NCBI GenBank assembly: GCA_001508935.1
Contig: LGFQ01000004.1
Location: 1 to 41,800 of the forward strand
Length of the DNA stretch: 41,800 bases
Direction of reading: 5' to 3'
Source: Synergistales bacterium 54_24
Lineage (GTDB): Bacteria; Synergistota; Synergistia; Synergistales; Thermosynergistaceae
This document shows positions 9,438 to 19,445 of the stretch, piece by piece. Under the pieces are notes generated by a model, which had not been told where the DNA came from, did not search any database, and worked only from the letters and a program-made list of their open reading frames with translations. Made by a program: the position numbers and the translations under genes. Within the stretch, counting starts at the first letter, position 1. Every line of letters starts with the position of its first letter.

Positions 9438-10310
9438 ATGGATGAACGAACTCGAGAATTGATACAGACGCGGGTATTGAAGCGGATTAAAGACGTTCCT
9501 TCATTACCACAATTCGTCATCGAGACGCTTAAAAAACTCGATGATCCAAGCACGAGCGCTTCCGATGTCGCGGCTTCGCTTGCGAAAGACGAAGGCCTCG
9601 TTATGCGCGTTTTGAAGTTGGCCAACTCGGCCTTTTATGGTTTGCCTCGTAAGGTCTCGAGCGTTACCGAAGCGGTTGCCTTGCTCGGTTTTAAAGCTAT
9701 AAGAGGGATACTGCTCGCCGCATCGGTTTACCCATTCGTAAGGGGAAGCTTTGCCGGTTATGCTCTGGACAGAGGGGAGCTGTGGCGTCATTCTTTGGGG
9801 GTGGCATATATTTCACGCTATTTGGCTCAGAGAATGAATAACGGAGATCCCGAGGAGTCATATGTGGGTGGAATGCTCCATGACGTGGGAAAGATTGTGC
9901 TGAACGAATATGTGCGATTCGGCTATAGCCTGATTGCCAAACTCACGGAAGAAGAACGTGTGCCCTTTATGGAGGCGGAGCGCACTGTCTTAGGCTTCGA
10001 TCACGCGGAGGTGGGAGGGCTCGTTATCGCGCAGTGGAATCTCCCTGAGGCCTATGCTTGCGCTGCTCGCTTTCATCACGAGCCGGAGGCCTTGCCGCAT
10101 GACGAGGCGGACCATAGATCGATCGTGGACAGGGTTCATTTGGCCAACGTCATTTGTCTGATGCTCGGTTTTGGCTTGGGCGTAGATGGGTTGCAATACC
10201 CGGTTGCCCCCGGTGTGTTGGAGCGCATGGGCATTAAAGATCTTGAACCTGTTATGTCTGAGGCTGTAGAAATACTTACAGCATTAGACGAGGAGATAAA
10301 GTTGGAATGA
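9438..10310 (+). CDS. HDOD domain-containing protein
   Basis: VPSLPQFVIETLKKLDDPSTSASDVAASLAKDEGLVMRVLKLANSAFYGLP is typical HDOD; also has GGMLHDVGKIVL. Confidence 0.9.
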   Translation: MDERTRELIQTRVLKRIKDVPSLPQFVIETLKKLDDPSTSASDVAASLAKDEGLVMRVLKLANSAFYGLPRKVSSVTEAVALLGFKAIRGILLAASVYPFVRGSFAGYALDRGELWRHSLGVAYISRYLAQRMNNGDPEESYVGGMLHDVGKIVLNEYVRFGYSLIAKLTEEERVPFMEAERTVLGFDHAEVGGLVIAQWNLPEAYACAARFHHEPEALPHDEADHRSIVDRVHLANVICLMLGFGLGVDGLQYPVAPGVLERMGIKDLEPVMSEAVEILTALDEEIKLE

Positions 10311-10990
10311 GAGCTGACTGCCTGATAATAGCAATCGATGGGCCAGCTGGTTCGGGTAAAAGCACTGTGGCCAAAGCGGTGGCCCAAAGGTTAGGCATAA
10401 ATTATCTGGATACGGGCGCCCTATACCGTGCGATAGCCCTGTGGTTGGACAAACGCGGCGTGCCGCCGGAGGAATCAGAGCGCCTTAAAGAAGAACTAAA
10501 GAAGTTGCGCGTTAAGATTAAAGGCGGCAAGGTTTACGTCAACGGTTGCGATGTGACCGAAGCCATTCGCTCGTCGCGAGTCGACGCCATAGTTTCGGCC
10601 TATTCGGCACTCCCGACCGTTCGAGAGTGCTTGTTTTCCATCCAGAGAGCCCAAGTCAACTGCAGGGGCTTGGTGGCAGACGGCAGGGACATGGGCACGG
10701 TAGTCTTTCCAGAGGCTCAAATAAAGGTTTTTCTTACGGCCTCGCCCGAAGAGCGCGCCAGGCGCCGATGGCTTGAATCGTCCGACAAAGGAAGACTTTC
10801 TTACGAAGAGGTCTTAAAGGGAATAAGAGAGCGCGACGCCTTAGATTCCGGTCGATCCCTCTCGCCTCTCAGGACTGCTCCAGACGCTTGCGTGATCGAC
10901 ACCACCCGGCTTTCTGTGGATGAGGTAGTAGATCGAATAATTGACTTGGTGAAGCTTTTAAAACAAAACAATGGCGGTGCCTATGGATAG
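10307..10990 (+). CDS. cmk: Cytidylate kinase
   Basis: IAIDGPAGSGKSTVAKAVAQRLGINYLDTGALYRAIA and VADGRDMGTVVFPEA. Confidence 0.96.
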   Translation: MRADCLIIAIDGPAGSGKSTVAKAVAQRLGINYLDTGALYRAIALWLDKRGVPPEESERLKEELKKLRVKIKGGKVYVNGCDVTEAIRSSRVDAIVSAYSALPTVRECLFSIQRAQVNCRGLVADGRDMGTVVFPEAQIKVFLTASPEERARRRWLESSDKGRLSYEEVLKGIRERDALDSGRSLSPLRTAPDACVIDTTRLSVDEVVDRIIDLVKLLKQNNGGAYG

Positions 10991-11603
10991 ATTTTTTTAC
11001 AGTTTTTCGAAAGCGTTTTGTTGGGCCTTTTTCAAGCTGTATAACCGCCTGAGTTGCGGCAATTCTCCCGAGCTGCCAGAAGGGCCTGTGATCGTGGCGT
11101 CCAACCACTGCAGCAATTTAGACCCTGTATTGGTAGGCGTTGCTTTTCCGCGGAGGTTGCGATACCTTGCCAAGGCAGAACTATTTAGCATACCCGTCTT
11201 GGGGTCAATCATAAAGGCTTTAGGCGCTGTGCCTGTGAGTAGGGATGACAGTCTGAAGCGCGCCGCGGTCCTAAAGAAATTCATAGAGTTTTTACAAGAT
11301 GGCCAGAGCGTTCTGATTTTCCCTGAAGGAGGGCGTTCGCAAGGTGGCAAACTTCAACCGTTGGAAGGTGGGGTGGCATATTTGGCCATCAAATGTCACG
11401 TGCCGATCGTGCCCGCGTACGTGAAGGGTAGCCATCTGGCTATGCCTCCCGGGAGTAGCCGCATTAAACCGGTCCGCATATCCGTCTCCTTCGGTTCCCT
11501 CTTAGATCCCGCAGATTTTTTAGGCCTTTTGCCGAACGAGGCGAGGCGATGTTTGCTTGAACGATTGATGGAGGAGCTCAAAACGTTAGGAGGTGAAACG
11601 TGA
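10971..11603 (+). CDS. plsC: 1-acyl-sn-glycerol-3-phosphate acyltransferase
   Basis: Acyltransferase motifs NHCSNLDP and FPEGGRSQGGKL; overlaps cmk. Confidence 0.92.
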   Translation: MAVPMDRFFYSFSKAFCWAFFKLYNRLSCGNSPELPEGPVIVASNHCSNLDPVLVGVAFPRRLRYLAKAELFSIPVLGSIIKALGAVPVSRDDSLKRAAVLKKFIEFLQDGQSVLIFPEGGRSQGGKLQPLEGGVAYLAIKCHVPIVPAYVKGSHLAMPPGSSRIKPVRISVSFGSLLDPADFLGLLPNEARRCLLERLMEELKTLGGET

Positions 11604-12745
11604 AAAGACCTGTGGAGATTCAAGACAAAAACAGCAAGAGGGCGTTGTTGTTGATTTTGGGGCTGCAAGAGGATCGAGAAGTCGAACTGCTCGCCGGAGA
11701 GTTGGAACTGCTATTGAAGAATTTGGGCATTGCGCCGGCAGGGCGAATATTACAAGAACGGCGATCTCCCGACCCTGCCTATTTTCTGGGCCAAGGCAAG
11801 ATCGAAGAGGCTAAGGTTTTAGCCGAGGCGATGGGCGCAAATCTCTTGGTTTGTGACGATCCTCTCACTCCAAGCCAGATGAGCAATATCGGCGAATTGA
11901 CCGGTTTGGAGGTTTGGGATCGCCACCTCGTAATAATGAAAATCTTCGAGGCGAGGGCTCGCTCCGCAGAGGCGAAATTGCAGGTAGAATTAGCCCGTTG
12001 CCGGTACGAGATACCACGCCTGAAGGGTTTGGGGTTGCAGATGTCCCGCCCCGGGGGCGGCATAGGCACGAGAGGACCCGGTGAAACGGAGTTTGAGCGC
12101 CACCGCCGAAAGCTGATGCGGCGGGTACACAGCATCCGCGCTACATTAGAAAACATGCGCAGGCAGAGAGAGGACAGACGAAAGAGGCGAAAGAGGGTCG
12201 GGCTTCCGACTGTATCGTTGGTAGGCTACACCAACAGCGGCAAATCCACGCTCCTTAGGAGGCTGAGCGGCGATAAAAGCATATTGGTGGCCGATCAGTT
12301 ATTCTCCACGTTAGATACTACAGTGCGCAAAATTGTCCTGCCGCACGGTACGAGCGTCCTCTTTTCCGACACGGTGGGCTTCATCAGAAAGCTGCCTCCT
12401 GATCTGATCGCCGCATTTCAGGCCACGTTAGAAGAGCTCAAAAACGCGGATATTCTCCTCGTGGTGTTGGATGGCACCGACGACAGGTGGGCCGAGACGC
12501 TTAAGGTGATAGACGAAACGTTGGCAGCTATAGGAGCCGCCAAGATCCCTCGAATAATCGCGCTTAACAAGGTAGATGTGCTCTCTTGGGATGTGACGCT
12601 CAAAATCGTAAATCGCCTCGAGGCCGAAGGAGAAAGGGTTATCCCCATCAGTGCCCTCAGAGGTGATAATATCCCCTCGCTTCTCGATGCCGTTGAGGAG
12701 GAAGTGCGCTATCTCCGCGAAGGACTGTTCGTAAAATCCAGTTAA
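11600..12745 (+). CDS. hflX: GTPase HflX
   Basis: GGGIGTRGPGETEFERHRR and G1 motif GYTNSGKSTLLRRLSG; FSDTVGFIRKLPPDL. Confidence 0.95.
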   Translation: MKRPVEIQDKNSKRALLLILGLQEDREVELLAGELELLLKNLGIAPAGRILQERRSPDPAYFLGQGKIEEAKVLAEAMGANLLVCDDPLTPSQMSNIGELTGLEVWDRHLVIMKIFEARARSAEAKLQVELARCRYEIPRLKGLGLQMSRPGGGIGTRGPGETEFERHRRKLMRRVHSIRATLENMRRQREDRRKRRKRVGLPTVSLVGYTNSGKSTLLRRLSGDKSILVADQLFSTLDTTVRKIVLPHGTSVLFSDTVGFIRKLPPDLIAAFQATLEELKNADILLVVLDGTDDRWAETLKVIDETLAAIGAAKIPRIIALNKVDVLSWDVTLKIVNRLEAEGERVIPISALRGDNIPSLLDAVEEEVRYLREGLFVKSS

Positions 12746-12759
12746 AGCAGGTGGGATCG

Positions 12760-13644
12760 ATGCTGTCGAGCATGACAGGTTTTGGAAGCGCTTCGGAGGA
12801 GCACGATTGGGGTTCGGCTACAATCACAATCTCAAGCACGAACGCTCGTCATAAAGAAATATCGGTCAGCCTGCCGAAGGAGCTTTCTCATTTAGAATAT
12901 GCTATACAGGATATCATTCGCAGCTTCTTTAGGCGGGGGAGGGCACAGGTTCGCCTGACGGTCGTCTGGGCACCAGCTTTTGAGCTCGCCAGAATCGATG
13001 ACGAAGTGCTTGAGAAATATTACCGCCATCTCAGCGAAGTGCACTACCGGCTCAAACTGCTGGAGGAGATTCGCCTTGAGCAACTCGTAAACCTGCCAGG
13101 GGTGGTTGTCGTCCCCTCTAAAGAGGAAGAGGTACGAAAGGATAGAATCCAGAAGGCTGTCGAAGACTTAGCAAAAGCAGCTGCACTGCAATGGCAGAAA
13201 ATGCGATTGGCAGAGGGTGAAAATATCTATCGAGATCTTTTGAAGCATTTAGAAAAATTCGAGGAAATTATTGCTATCATTGAAAAACGGTGGCCTATCG
13301 CGAAGGATTCGACCGTTGACGCCATGAAAAGTCGTTTGCGTCAAGTCTTGGAAGGGCTTGAAGTTTTAGATGAAGGTCGCCTGAGCCAGGAGGTCGCGCT
13401 ATTGGCAGACCGTTGGGACATCGAAGAAGAGCTGAGCCGTTCTCGCAGCCATGCGGAGAGATTTCGAGCTTCCGTCGGCGGGGACGAGGAAGTGGGGCGC
13501 AAACTCGACTTCCTCGTCCAAGAAATGAACAGGGAAGTCAATGCTATAGCCTCTAAGGTGAGAGACGCAGAGATGCGTTGGCTCGTCGTAGAGGCTAAGA
13601 CTACCTTAGAGAAACTGAGAGAACAGGCTCAGAATGTGGAGTAG
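12760..13644 (+). CDS. YicC family endoribonuclease-like protein
   Basis: MLSSMTGFGSA at N-terminus; C-terminal GRKLDFLVQEMNREVNAIASK...VVEAKTTLEKLREQAQNVE is diagnostic. Confidence 0.95.
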   Translation: MLSSMTGFGSASEEHDWGSATITISSTNARHKEISVSLPKELSHLEYAIQDIIRSFFRRGRAQVRLTVVWAPAFELARIDDEVLEKYYRHLSEVHYRLKLLEEIRLEQLVNLPGVVVVPSKEEEVRKDRIQKAVEDLAKAAALQWQKMRLAEGENIYRDLLKHLEKFEEIIAIIEKRWPIAKDSTVDAMKSRLRQVLEGLEVLDEGRLSQEVALLADRWDIEEELSRSRSHAERFRASVGGDEEVGRKLDFLVQEMNREVNAIASKVRDAEMRWLVVEAKTTLEKLREQAQNVE

Positions 13645-13647
13645 GTC

Positions 13648-13935
13648 ATGGAATACAAACTGATCCACATCGGTTTTGGCAATGTCGTTATGGCTGAGCG
13701 CGTAATAGCCATCATCCACGCCGATTCCGCCCCTGCGAAGAAGCTAAAGGAGGAAGCCAAGATGAAGGGGCGCCTTGTGGATGCTACCCAGGGAAGGAGG
13801 ACTCGAGCCCTGATAGTAACAGATAGCGGCTACGTCGTCCTCTCGGCGATCTTACCAGAGACAATCGCTCGTCGATTTGAAGGAGAAACGGATGGAACGA
13901 AGGAGAGGACACCTTTTCGTCATTTCCGGCCCTAG
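13648..13935 (+). CDS. RemA-like / DUF370 family protein
   Basis: LIHIGFGNVVMAERVIAIIHADSAPAKKLKEEAKMKGRLVDATQGRRTRALIVTDSGYVVLSAI; position before gmk is typical. Confidence 0.9.
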   Translation: MEYKLIHIGFGNVVMAERVIAIIHADSAPAKKLKEEAKMKGRLVDATQGRRTRALIVTDSGYVVLSAILPETIARRFEGETDGTKERTPFRHFRP

Positions 13936-14467
13936 CGGTGCCGGCAAGAGCACGCTCAGGAAGAAGCTCTTAGAGCGCTTTCCTGACCTTGTCTACTCGG
14001 TTTCTTACACCACGCGCCTTCCACGCCCAGGCGAGAGGGAGGGCTGGGATTACCGCTTCGTGGACGAGGACAAATTCAGAAAGCTCGTGCGAGAGGGGAA
14101 ATTTCTCGAGTGGGCTCAGGTTCACGGAAATCTATATGGCACAAACCGGGAAGATGTGGAGAAGGCTTTGGAAGAGGGTTGCGATGTAATATTGGAGATA
14201 GATGTTCAGGGGGCTTCTCAGGTCAAGAGGCAGATGCCGGAGTCAGTGTTGGTCTTCGTCATGCCGCCTTCTGAAACTGCCTTGGAAGAACGCCTCTTGT
14301 CCCGCGGATCGGAGGCCCCGGAGGCTATAAAGGTACGTTTGGGCAATGCTCAAAAGGAGATGGCGAGCGCTGCCGATTATGATCATGTCATAGTAAATGA
14401 TGATATAAATAAAGCTGTTGATAAGCTTGCGAGCATAATAGCACAATATAGAAGACCAGAGAGGTGA
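13892..14467 (+). CDS. gmk: Guanylate kinase
   Basis: GHLFVISGPSGAGKSTLRKKLLE, SVSYTTRLPRPGEREGWDYRFV. ATG 13892 has GAAGGAG upstream; ORF opens at 13877. Confidence 0.96.
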   Translation: MERRRGHLFVISGPSGAGKSTLRKKLLERFPDLVYSVSYTTRLPRPGEREGWDYRFVDEDKFRKLVREGKFLEWAQVHGNLYGTNREDVEKALEEGCDVILEIDVQGASQVKRQMPESVLVFVMPPSETALEERLLSRGSEAPEAIKVRLGNAQKEMASAADYDHVIVNDDINKAVDKLASIIAQYRRPER

Positions 14468-14473
14468 AGATAT

Positions 14474-14746
14474 ATGATTTATTGTGATTTGAGAAAAATA
14501 TGCAAGGAGCGGAAGATACCCAACAAATATATCCTCGCCCTCGTCGTAGCCAAGCGAGCCCATCAGCTAAGCGTAAGGAAAGACAAGATTTTGACGGGAG
14601 AGTACGAGAGAAGAAAGCTGATTTCCATAGCGCTCAAAGAAGTAGCAGAGGGAAAGGTCACCTTCAGAGTTCCCATATTTGCGCTTAACCCGGGCCCAGC
14701 GAACGAGGGAGGCGGCATTCCCAGTGACGGCACTGTGGAAGAGTAA
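14474..14746 (+). CDS. rpoZ: DNA-directed RNA polymerase omega subunit
   Basis: NKYILALVVAKRAHQLS...ISIALKEVAEGKVTF between gmk and coaBC. Confidence 0.9.
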   Translation: MIYCDLRKICKERKIPNKYILALVVAKRAHQLSVRKDKILTGEYERRKLISIALKEVAEGKVTFRVPIFALNPGPANEGGGIPSDGTVEE

Positions 14747-15947
14747 TCGCCGCGTGCTCTTCGGCATATCGGGTGGGATATCAGCGTATAAGGCCCCTCA
14801 GATTGTGAGGGCCCTTAGGAGTTATAATTGCGAAGTAGAGATAATCTTAACTGAAGCGGCAGAGAAGTTCGTCGCTCCCCTGGTCCTGTCAACGTTGGCA
14901 GAAAGGAAGGTTTGGCGCCAATCGGACTTCTTGAATCCGGAGGAGGGATGGAAAATTCCTCACATCAAGCTGGCCGATTGGGCTGAAGTGGCCGTTGTTG
15001 CGCCCGCCACTGCCAACGTATTGCGCCGCGCCGCTTTGGGCGAAGCCGAAACCCTCCTCGGCGCTGCACTGTTGGCCACGCGTGCCCCCGTTCTCATTTT
15101 TCCGGCGATGAACGTTCATATGTGGGAACATGAAGCCACTCAGGAACATGTCGGGCGGTTGCGAGAGCTCGGATATTTCGTCTTTGAGCCGGAGGAGGGG
15201 GAGCTGGCCTGTGGATATGAGGGCAAAGGGCGATTGCCCAGCGTCGATGTAATCTTAGAAGAGATATGGCGATCCCTTTGCCCCAAAAAGGATTTGAAAG
15301 GCAAACACGTCCTCGTGACCGCTGGTCCTACATGGGAGTTCATCGATCCCGTGCGGTTTCTGAGCAACCCGAGCAGCGGCAAGATGGGGTACGCCATGGC
15401 CAGGGCCGCTTGGTATAGGGGGGCGGAGGTTGTGCTCGTCTCTGGCCCGGTCGGTTTGCCTCAGCCTCACTGGGCACACCTTGTTTCGGCTACCTCTGCT
15501 GAGGAAATGGGCCGAGCAGTGATGGAACATCTCTCGTGGGCAGATGTGATTGTAAAGGCGGCAGCAGTAAGTGATTTTAGAGCAGAAGAGCGAAAATCTC
15601 AAAAAATAAAGCGCCAGGGGAGAGATAAGCTCGACTTGCAACTCGTGCAAAATCCTGATATCGCCGCTGCAGTTGGCCTGAACAAGAGGCAGGATCAACT
15701 GCTGATCGGTTTTGCTGCGGAGAGCGAGGACCTTCTGGAGAATGCGCGGTCCAAGATGGCCCGCAAGGGCCTTGATATGATCGTCGTAAACGACATCACG
15801 GCGCCTGGAGCTGGCTTCGCTTCGGACACCAATGTCGTCAAAGTCTTGGATCCAAAAGGCGCGATAGCGGAGCTTAAGGGGAGCAAGGAAGCCGTAGCAG
15901 ACGCCATTTGGGAAATAGCGACAACGCGACTTCCTTCCGCGCGATGA
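14724..15947 (+). CDS. coaBC: Bifunctional phosphopantothenoylcysteine decarboxylase / phosphopantothenate-cysteine ligase
   Basis: [62 protein letters not shown] 14724 chosen over TTG 14679 because of the GGGAGG upstream. Confidence 0.94.
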   Translation: MTALWKSNRRVLFGISGGISAYKAPQIVRALRSYNCEVEIILTEAAEKFVAPLVLSTLAERKVWRQSDFLNPEEGWKIPHIKLADWAEVAVVAPATANVLRRAALGEAETLLGAALLATRAPVLIFPAMNVHMWEHEATQEHVGRLRELGYFVFEPEEGELACGYEGKGRLPSVDVILEEIWRSLCPKKDLKGKHVLVTAGPTWEFIDPVRFLSNPSSGKMGYAMARAAWYRGAEVVLVSGPVGLPQPHWAHLVSATSAEEMGRAVMEHLSWADVIVKAAAVSDFRAEERKSQKIKRQGRDKLDLQLVQNPDIAAAVGLNKRQDQLLIGFAAESEDLLENARSKMARKGLDMIVVNDITAPGAGFASDTNVVKVLDPKGAIAELKGSKEAVADAIWEIATTRLPSAR

Positions 15948-17737
15948 GTTTATTTGTGGATGTGGCCCTTCCGGGTCTCTGGTGGAACGACCTTACCTAT
16001 CGCACAGAGCGCCCGATAGATCCCGGCTGTAGAGTCGTAGTGCCCTTGAGAAAGACAGAGCGAGTCGGCTTCGTGGTATCGATGGCCGATCGTCCTCCCG
16101 AGGGCGAAGCGCGCGAAATCGAGGCCGTTTTGGATAACGTGCCACCGTTGGGTCCCGAGCTATGGGAATTGGCCAAGTGGGCTTCGACTTCGTACCTGTG
16201 CAGCTTGGGAAGAGTGCTCAAACTAATGTCGCCGGCAGCGCTCATGAGGGGAGAGCCTGTGAGCGCATTCATCCAGGTGGCGCCAAAGGCAACCCGCAGC
16301 AAATTGGCATTTTGCTATGTCCCGAGGGATGCCGTCAGATGGGGGCAGTACGTCGAACTTTTAGAAAAAACCGAGGGCAACGCTCTGGTTTTATTCCCAG
16401 AACAAGTGCAGGCTCGCCTCTTCTGGAAGGCCTTGCCGGCAGGGTTGAAAGAAAAGGGATTGCTTTGGCCCGCTGGAGGCGGGAAGAAGGCGTGGGAAGC
16501 GTGGCTTTCTGTCCGCCTAAGAGAGGTTTCATTGGTCGTGGGATCTCCGGCGGCAACCTTCGCTCCCTTTCCCTCTCTCGACCTGATCGCGATTGACGAC
16601 GAATGCAGCGGTGCCCATACGTGGCAGATGGCGCCATACTTCAACTCGAGGCATATCGTCGCCAAAAGGGCGGATCTCACAGGGGCGTCTTTTGTCTTGG
16701 GCGGGCGCATGCCGTCCAGCGCGGTCTACGCAAGGCATTCCCCACCACCTCCAAAGTTTTCAAAGCGAAAGGTTCGCCTCGTTTCAATTCACAGAGCCCA
16801 TCTGTTCGATCATCCGGGTATTGCTGACGCATTGCCGATAAATCAGTTGCTCATCCAACGCACACTGGAAGAGGTAAGGGCAAAGCGGACGGTTCTATGG
16901 GTTTTAGACCGCAAGGGGTATGCCATGGAGGCGTTTTGCGAGGAGTGCGGGTGGTCTTTCTTTTGTCCCAAATGCGGTGCTGCTATGAGGCTGAGCGGCG
17001 AGGGGGAGCAACTGCGTTGCCCGTTGTGCGGCGAGAAGCTCGCTCTGCCCGGTGCTTGCCCGCGATGCAGGAGTTCGCTGATTTTGGGGCGCCGACCGGG
17101 ATTGGATATCCTCTTCCATACGGCAAATGCCTTACTGGGCGAAGACCACCCTACATTTTTGTGGCATAAAGAGCTACAGGGGAGGCGCAAGCTGACCGAG
17201 ATGCTTTCAGCCCTTAAGGATGGAGGTCTTGTAGTGGGATCGAGATTGGTCCTCTCCCTGTTAGATATACACCAGGTTTCTTTGATCGGTTGGATGAATG
17301 CAGATGCTGAGGCCTCCAGGCCCTCTTATGACGCTAAATTTCAAGCCTTCAGGATGATTTGGGATTCATGTTGGCGCGGAATCGAGCCCGATGAGAGGGA
17401 AATTATAGTCCAAAGCCGCATTCCAGGTAGGGGATGGCAGAGAGGACTCGTCAGGGGGTGGAAGGTCTTTTGGGATGACGAACTCAAGGAGCGGCGAGAA
17501 CTTTCTCTGCCGCCATATGTGTATCTGGTCGAGATATCTCCCCCCCGCGGTCGTAAGAAAGAGTTAGAGGTGGCCTTGCAAAAGGCGGCTTTAACGGTAT
17601 ATGATCCTGAGGCCGACAAGGACATCTTATGGGTCAAGGTTGAGCGGCTGTGCCATTTGCAGGAGGTTTTGCGGCCATTTATGCATATCGGTCAGTCGGG
17701 CAATGGTTTCCCAGAGATCGAGATATGGCGGGAGTGA
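15944..17737 (+). CDS. priA: PriA-like primosomal protein N' lacking recognisable helicase motifs
   Basis: N-terminal VDVALPGLWWNDLTYRTERPIDPGCRVVVPL; zinc cluster CEECGWSFFCPKC...LRCPLCGEK...CPRC; C-terminal SLPPYVYLVEI; position coaBC-priA. Start uncertain: ORF opens at 15908, ATG 15944 overlaps the coaBC stop. Confidence 0.85.
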   Translation: MSLFVDVALPGLWWNDLTYRTERPIDPGCRVVVPLRKTERVGFVVSMADRPPEGEAREIEAVLDNVPPLGPELWELAKWASTSYLCSLGRVLKLMSPAALMRGEPVSAFIQVAPKATRSKLAFCYVPRDAVRWGQYVELLEKTEGNALVLFPEQVQARLFWKALPAGLKEKGLLWPAGGGKKAWEAWLSVRLREVSLVVGSPAATFAPFPSLDLIAIDDECSGAHTWQMAPYFNSRHIVAKRADLTGASFVLGGRMPSSAVYARHSPPPPKFSKRKVRLVSIHRAHLFDHPGIADALPINQLLIQRTLEEVRAKRTVLWVLDRKGYAMEAFCEECGWSFFCPKCGAAMRLSGEGEQLRCPLCGEKLALPGACPRCRSSLILGRRPGLDILFHTANALLGEDHPTFLWHKELQGRRKLTEMLSALKDGGLVVGSRLVLSLLDIHQVSLIGWMNADAEASRPSYDAKFQAFRMIWDSCWRGIEPDEREIIVQSRIPGRGWQRGLVRGWKVFWDDELKERRELSLPPYVYLVEISPPRGRKKELEVALQKAALTVYDPEADKDILWVKVERLCHLQEVLRPFMHIGQSGNGFPEIEIWRE

Positions 17738-17741
17738 GGAA

Positions 17742-19067
17742 ATGTTGAGAACTGTGGCCATAGTAGGCCGTCCCAACGTGGGCAAGTCCACGCTATTCAA
17801 CAAGATCGCGGGAAGGCGCATATCCATAGTAGACAGCACACCTGGCGTCACGCGAGACAGGCTTTATGCCGACGTGGAGTGGAGAGGTGAACGCTTCCGG
17901 ATAGTCGACACAGGAGGGTTGTCACCGCGTCCAGACGAACCGCTTGCCGAAGGGATAAAAAGGCAGGTTACGCGGGCACTGGAGGAGAGCGGGCTGTTCC
18001 TCTTCGTCATCGACGGCCGTCAGGGCGTCACGTGGGATGACAGAGATATCGCCCTCTTATTGAGAAAGACAGGGCGCCCCGTCATATTGGTCGTCAATAA
18101 GTTAGATGATCCAAAGCACGACTCAGCCTTATATGAAGTTTCAAACCTCGGCTTTGAGCATGTGGTAGGGGTAAGCGCAGAACACAGCAGGAATCTCGGT
18201 GAGCTTTTGGATGCCATAATCTCGCTTATGCCAGAGGACGAACATGCAGAGGGTGAAAGAGACGATGAGATCGCCGCGGCCATAGTAGGCCGCCCCAACG
18301 TGGGCAAGTCCACTCTGCTAAATCTCATGGTTGGCCAGGAAAGATCGCTGGTTTGCGAATCTCCGGGCACCACCAGAGACGCGATCGACAGCGCTATCGT
18401 CTTCGGCGGCAGGCATTTTCGCTTTATAGACACCGCCGGCCTCAGGCGGAGGAGCAGCATAGACTCTCCAGTGGAGTTTTATTCGACGCTCAGGGCACAG
18501 AGAGCTATAGATAAAGCTCATGTAGTCTGCCTGGTGATGGATGCCGCAGAGTATGCTACAGATCAGGACAAGCGCATCGCAGGAAAGGTTGTAGAGAAGG
18601 GCAAGGGCCTCATCTTGATCATCAATAAATGCGACCTCATAGACGGAACAATGTTGAACCATTTAACTGCTGAAGTCAGGGATGTTATGCAATTTGTCGA
18701 TTACGCGCCATTGCTCTCCGTCTCCGCTAAAACTGGGATGAACGTCCACAAAGTTTATCCAGCTATTGTAGAAGTTCATGAAAACTGGCAAAGAAGGATC
18801 CCTTCGGCAGAGTTGAATCAAATGTTACGGGATCTTCTTGCTTTCCAGACGCTCCCGAGCAAGGTAGGGAGGGAGCTCAAGATCGTCAAGTGCTCTCAAG
18901 TGAGCACGGCTCCTCCTACTTTCGTCTTTTCGGTCAACGATGTCGATCTTGTCTCTAAGGCCTTTGAACATCATATAGATAAATTATTCAGAAAGGCTTG
19001 GGAATTCGAGGGAACGCCTCTGCGCTTTCTCTGGAGGAGAGTTGGCAAACGGTCGACATTGCGGTAA
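17742..19067 (+). CDS. der: Ribosome-associated GTPase Der (EngA), tandem G domains
   Basis: Two GRPNVGKSTL(F/L)N motifs, two D-(S/A)-x-G switch regions, and C-terminal KH-like domain. Confidence 0.97.
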   Translation: MLRTVAIVGRPNVGKSTLFNKIAGRRISIVDSTPGVTRDRLYADVEWRGERFRIVDTGGLSPRPDEPLAEGIKRQVTRALEESGLFLFVIDGRQGVTWDDRDIALLLRKTGRPVILVVNKLDDPKHDSALYEVSNLGFEHVVGVSAEHSRNLGELLDAIISLMPEDEHAEGERDDEIAAAIVGRPNVGKSTLLNLMVGQERSLVCESPGTTRDAIDSAIVFGGRHFRFIDTAGLRRRSSIDSPVEFYSTLRAQRAIDKAHVVCLVMDAAEYATDQDKRIAGKVVEKGKGLILIINKCDLIDGTMLNHLTAEVRDVMQFVDYAPLLSVSAKTGMNVHKVYPAIVEVHENWQRRIPSAELNQMLRDLLAFQTLPSKVGRELKIVKCSQVSTAPPTFVFSVNDVDLVSKAFEHHIDKLFRKAWEFEGTPLRFLWRRVGKRSTLR

Positions 19068-19071
19068 GGAC

Positions 19072-19100
19072 TTGACTTGACAGGGGCGAGCAGGTAATAA
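19072..19100 (+). promoter_or_regulatory. Promoter for HU gene (TTGACT-N17-TAATAA)
   Basis: TTGACT 19072-19077, 17-nt spacer, TAATAAT at 19095-19101, about 60 nt before the HU start. Confidence 0.65.
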
Positions 19101-19161
19101 TGGGAGCCAGTGAGCGCACTTGCTCCGAGTAGGCTAAAACACGAGCGAGGAGGTGTACTTG

Positions 19162-19440
19162 ATGACGAAGGTGGATTTGATCGATGCGGTATCAAAGGCG
19201 ACTGGACTTAGCAAAAAGGCGTCTGGAGAGGCGGTAGAGGCTGTGTTCGACGCTATATCGTCTGCCCTCGCCAAGGGCGAGAAGGTGCAACTTGTGGGTT
19301 TTGGCACCTTTGAGGTGCGTAATCGTGCTGCTCGCCAGGGGCGCAACCCTCAGAACCCCAGCCAGGTTATTGAGATTCCGGCAAAGGCGGTTCCAGCGTT
19401 CAGGCCAGGCAAAGCCCTCAGGGAGGTAGTAGGCAAATAG
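19162..19440 (+). CDS. hup: HU family DNA-binding protein
   Basis: [19 protein letters not shown]...[23 protein letters not shown]...[19 protein letters not shown]. Confidence 0.97.
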   Translation: MTKVDLIDAVSKATGLSKKASGEAVEAVFDAISSALAKGEKVQLVGFGTFEVRNRAARQGRNPQNPSQVIEIPAKAVPAFRPGKALREVVGK

Positions 19441-19445
19441 CGGCA

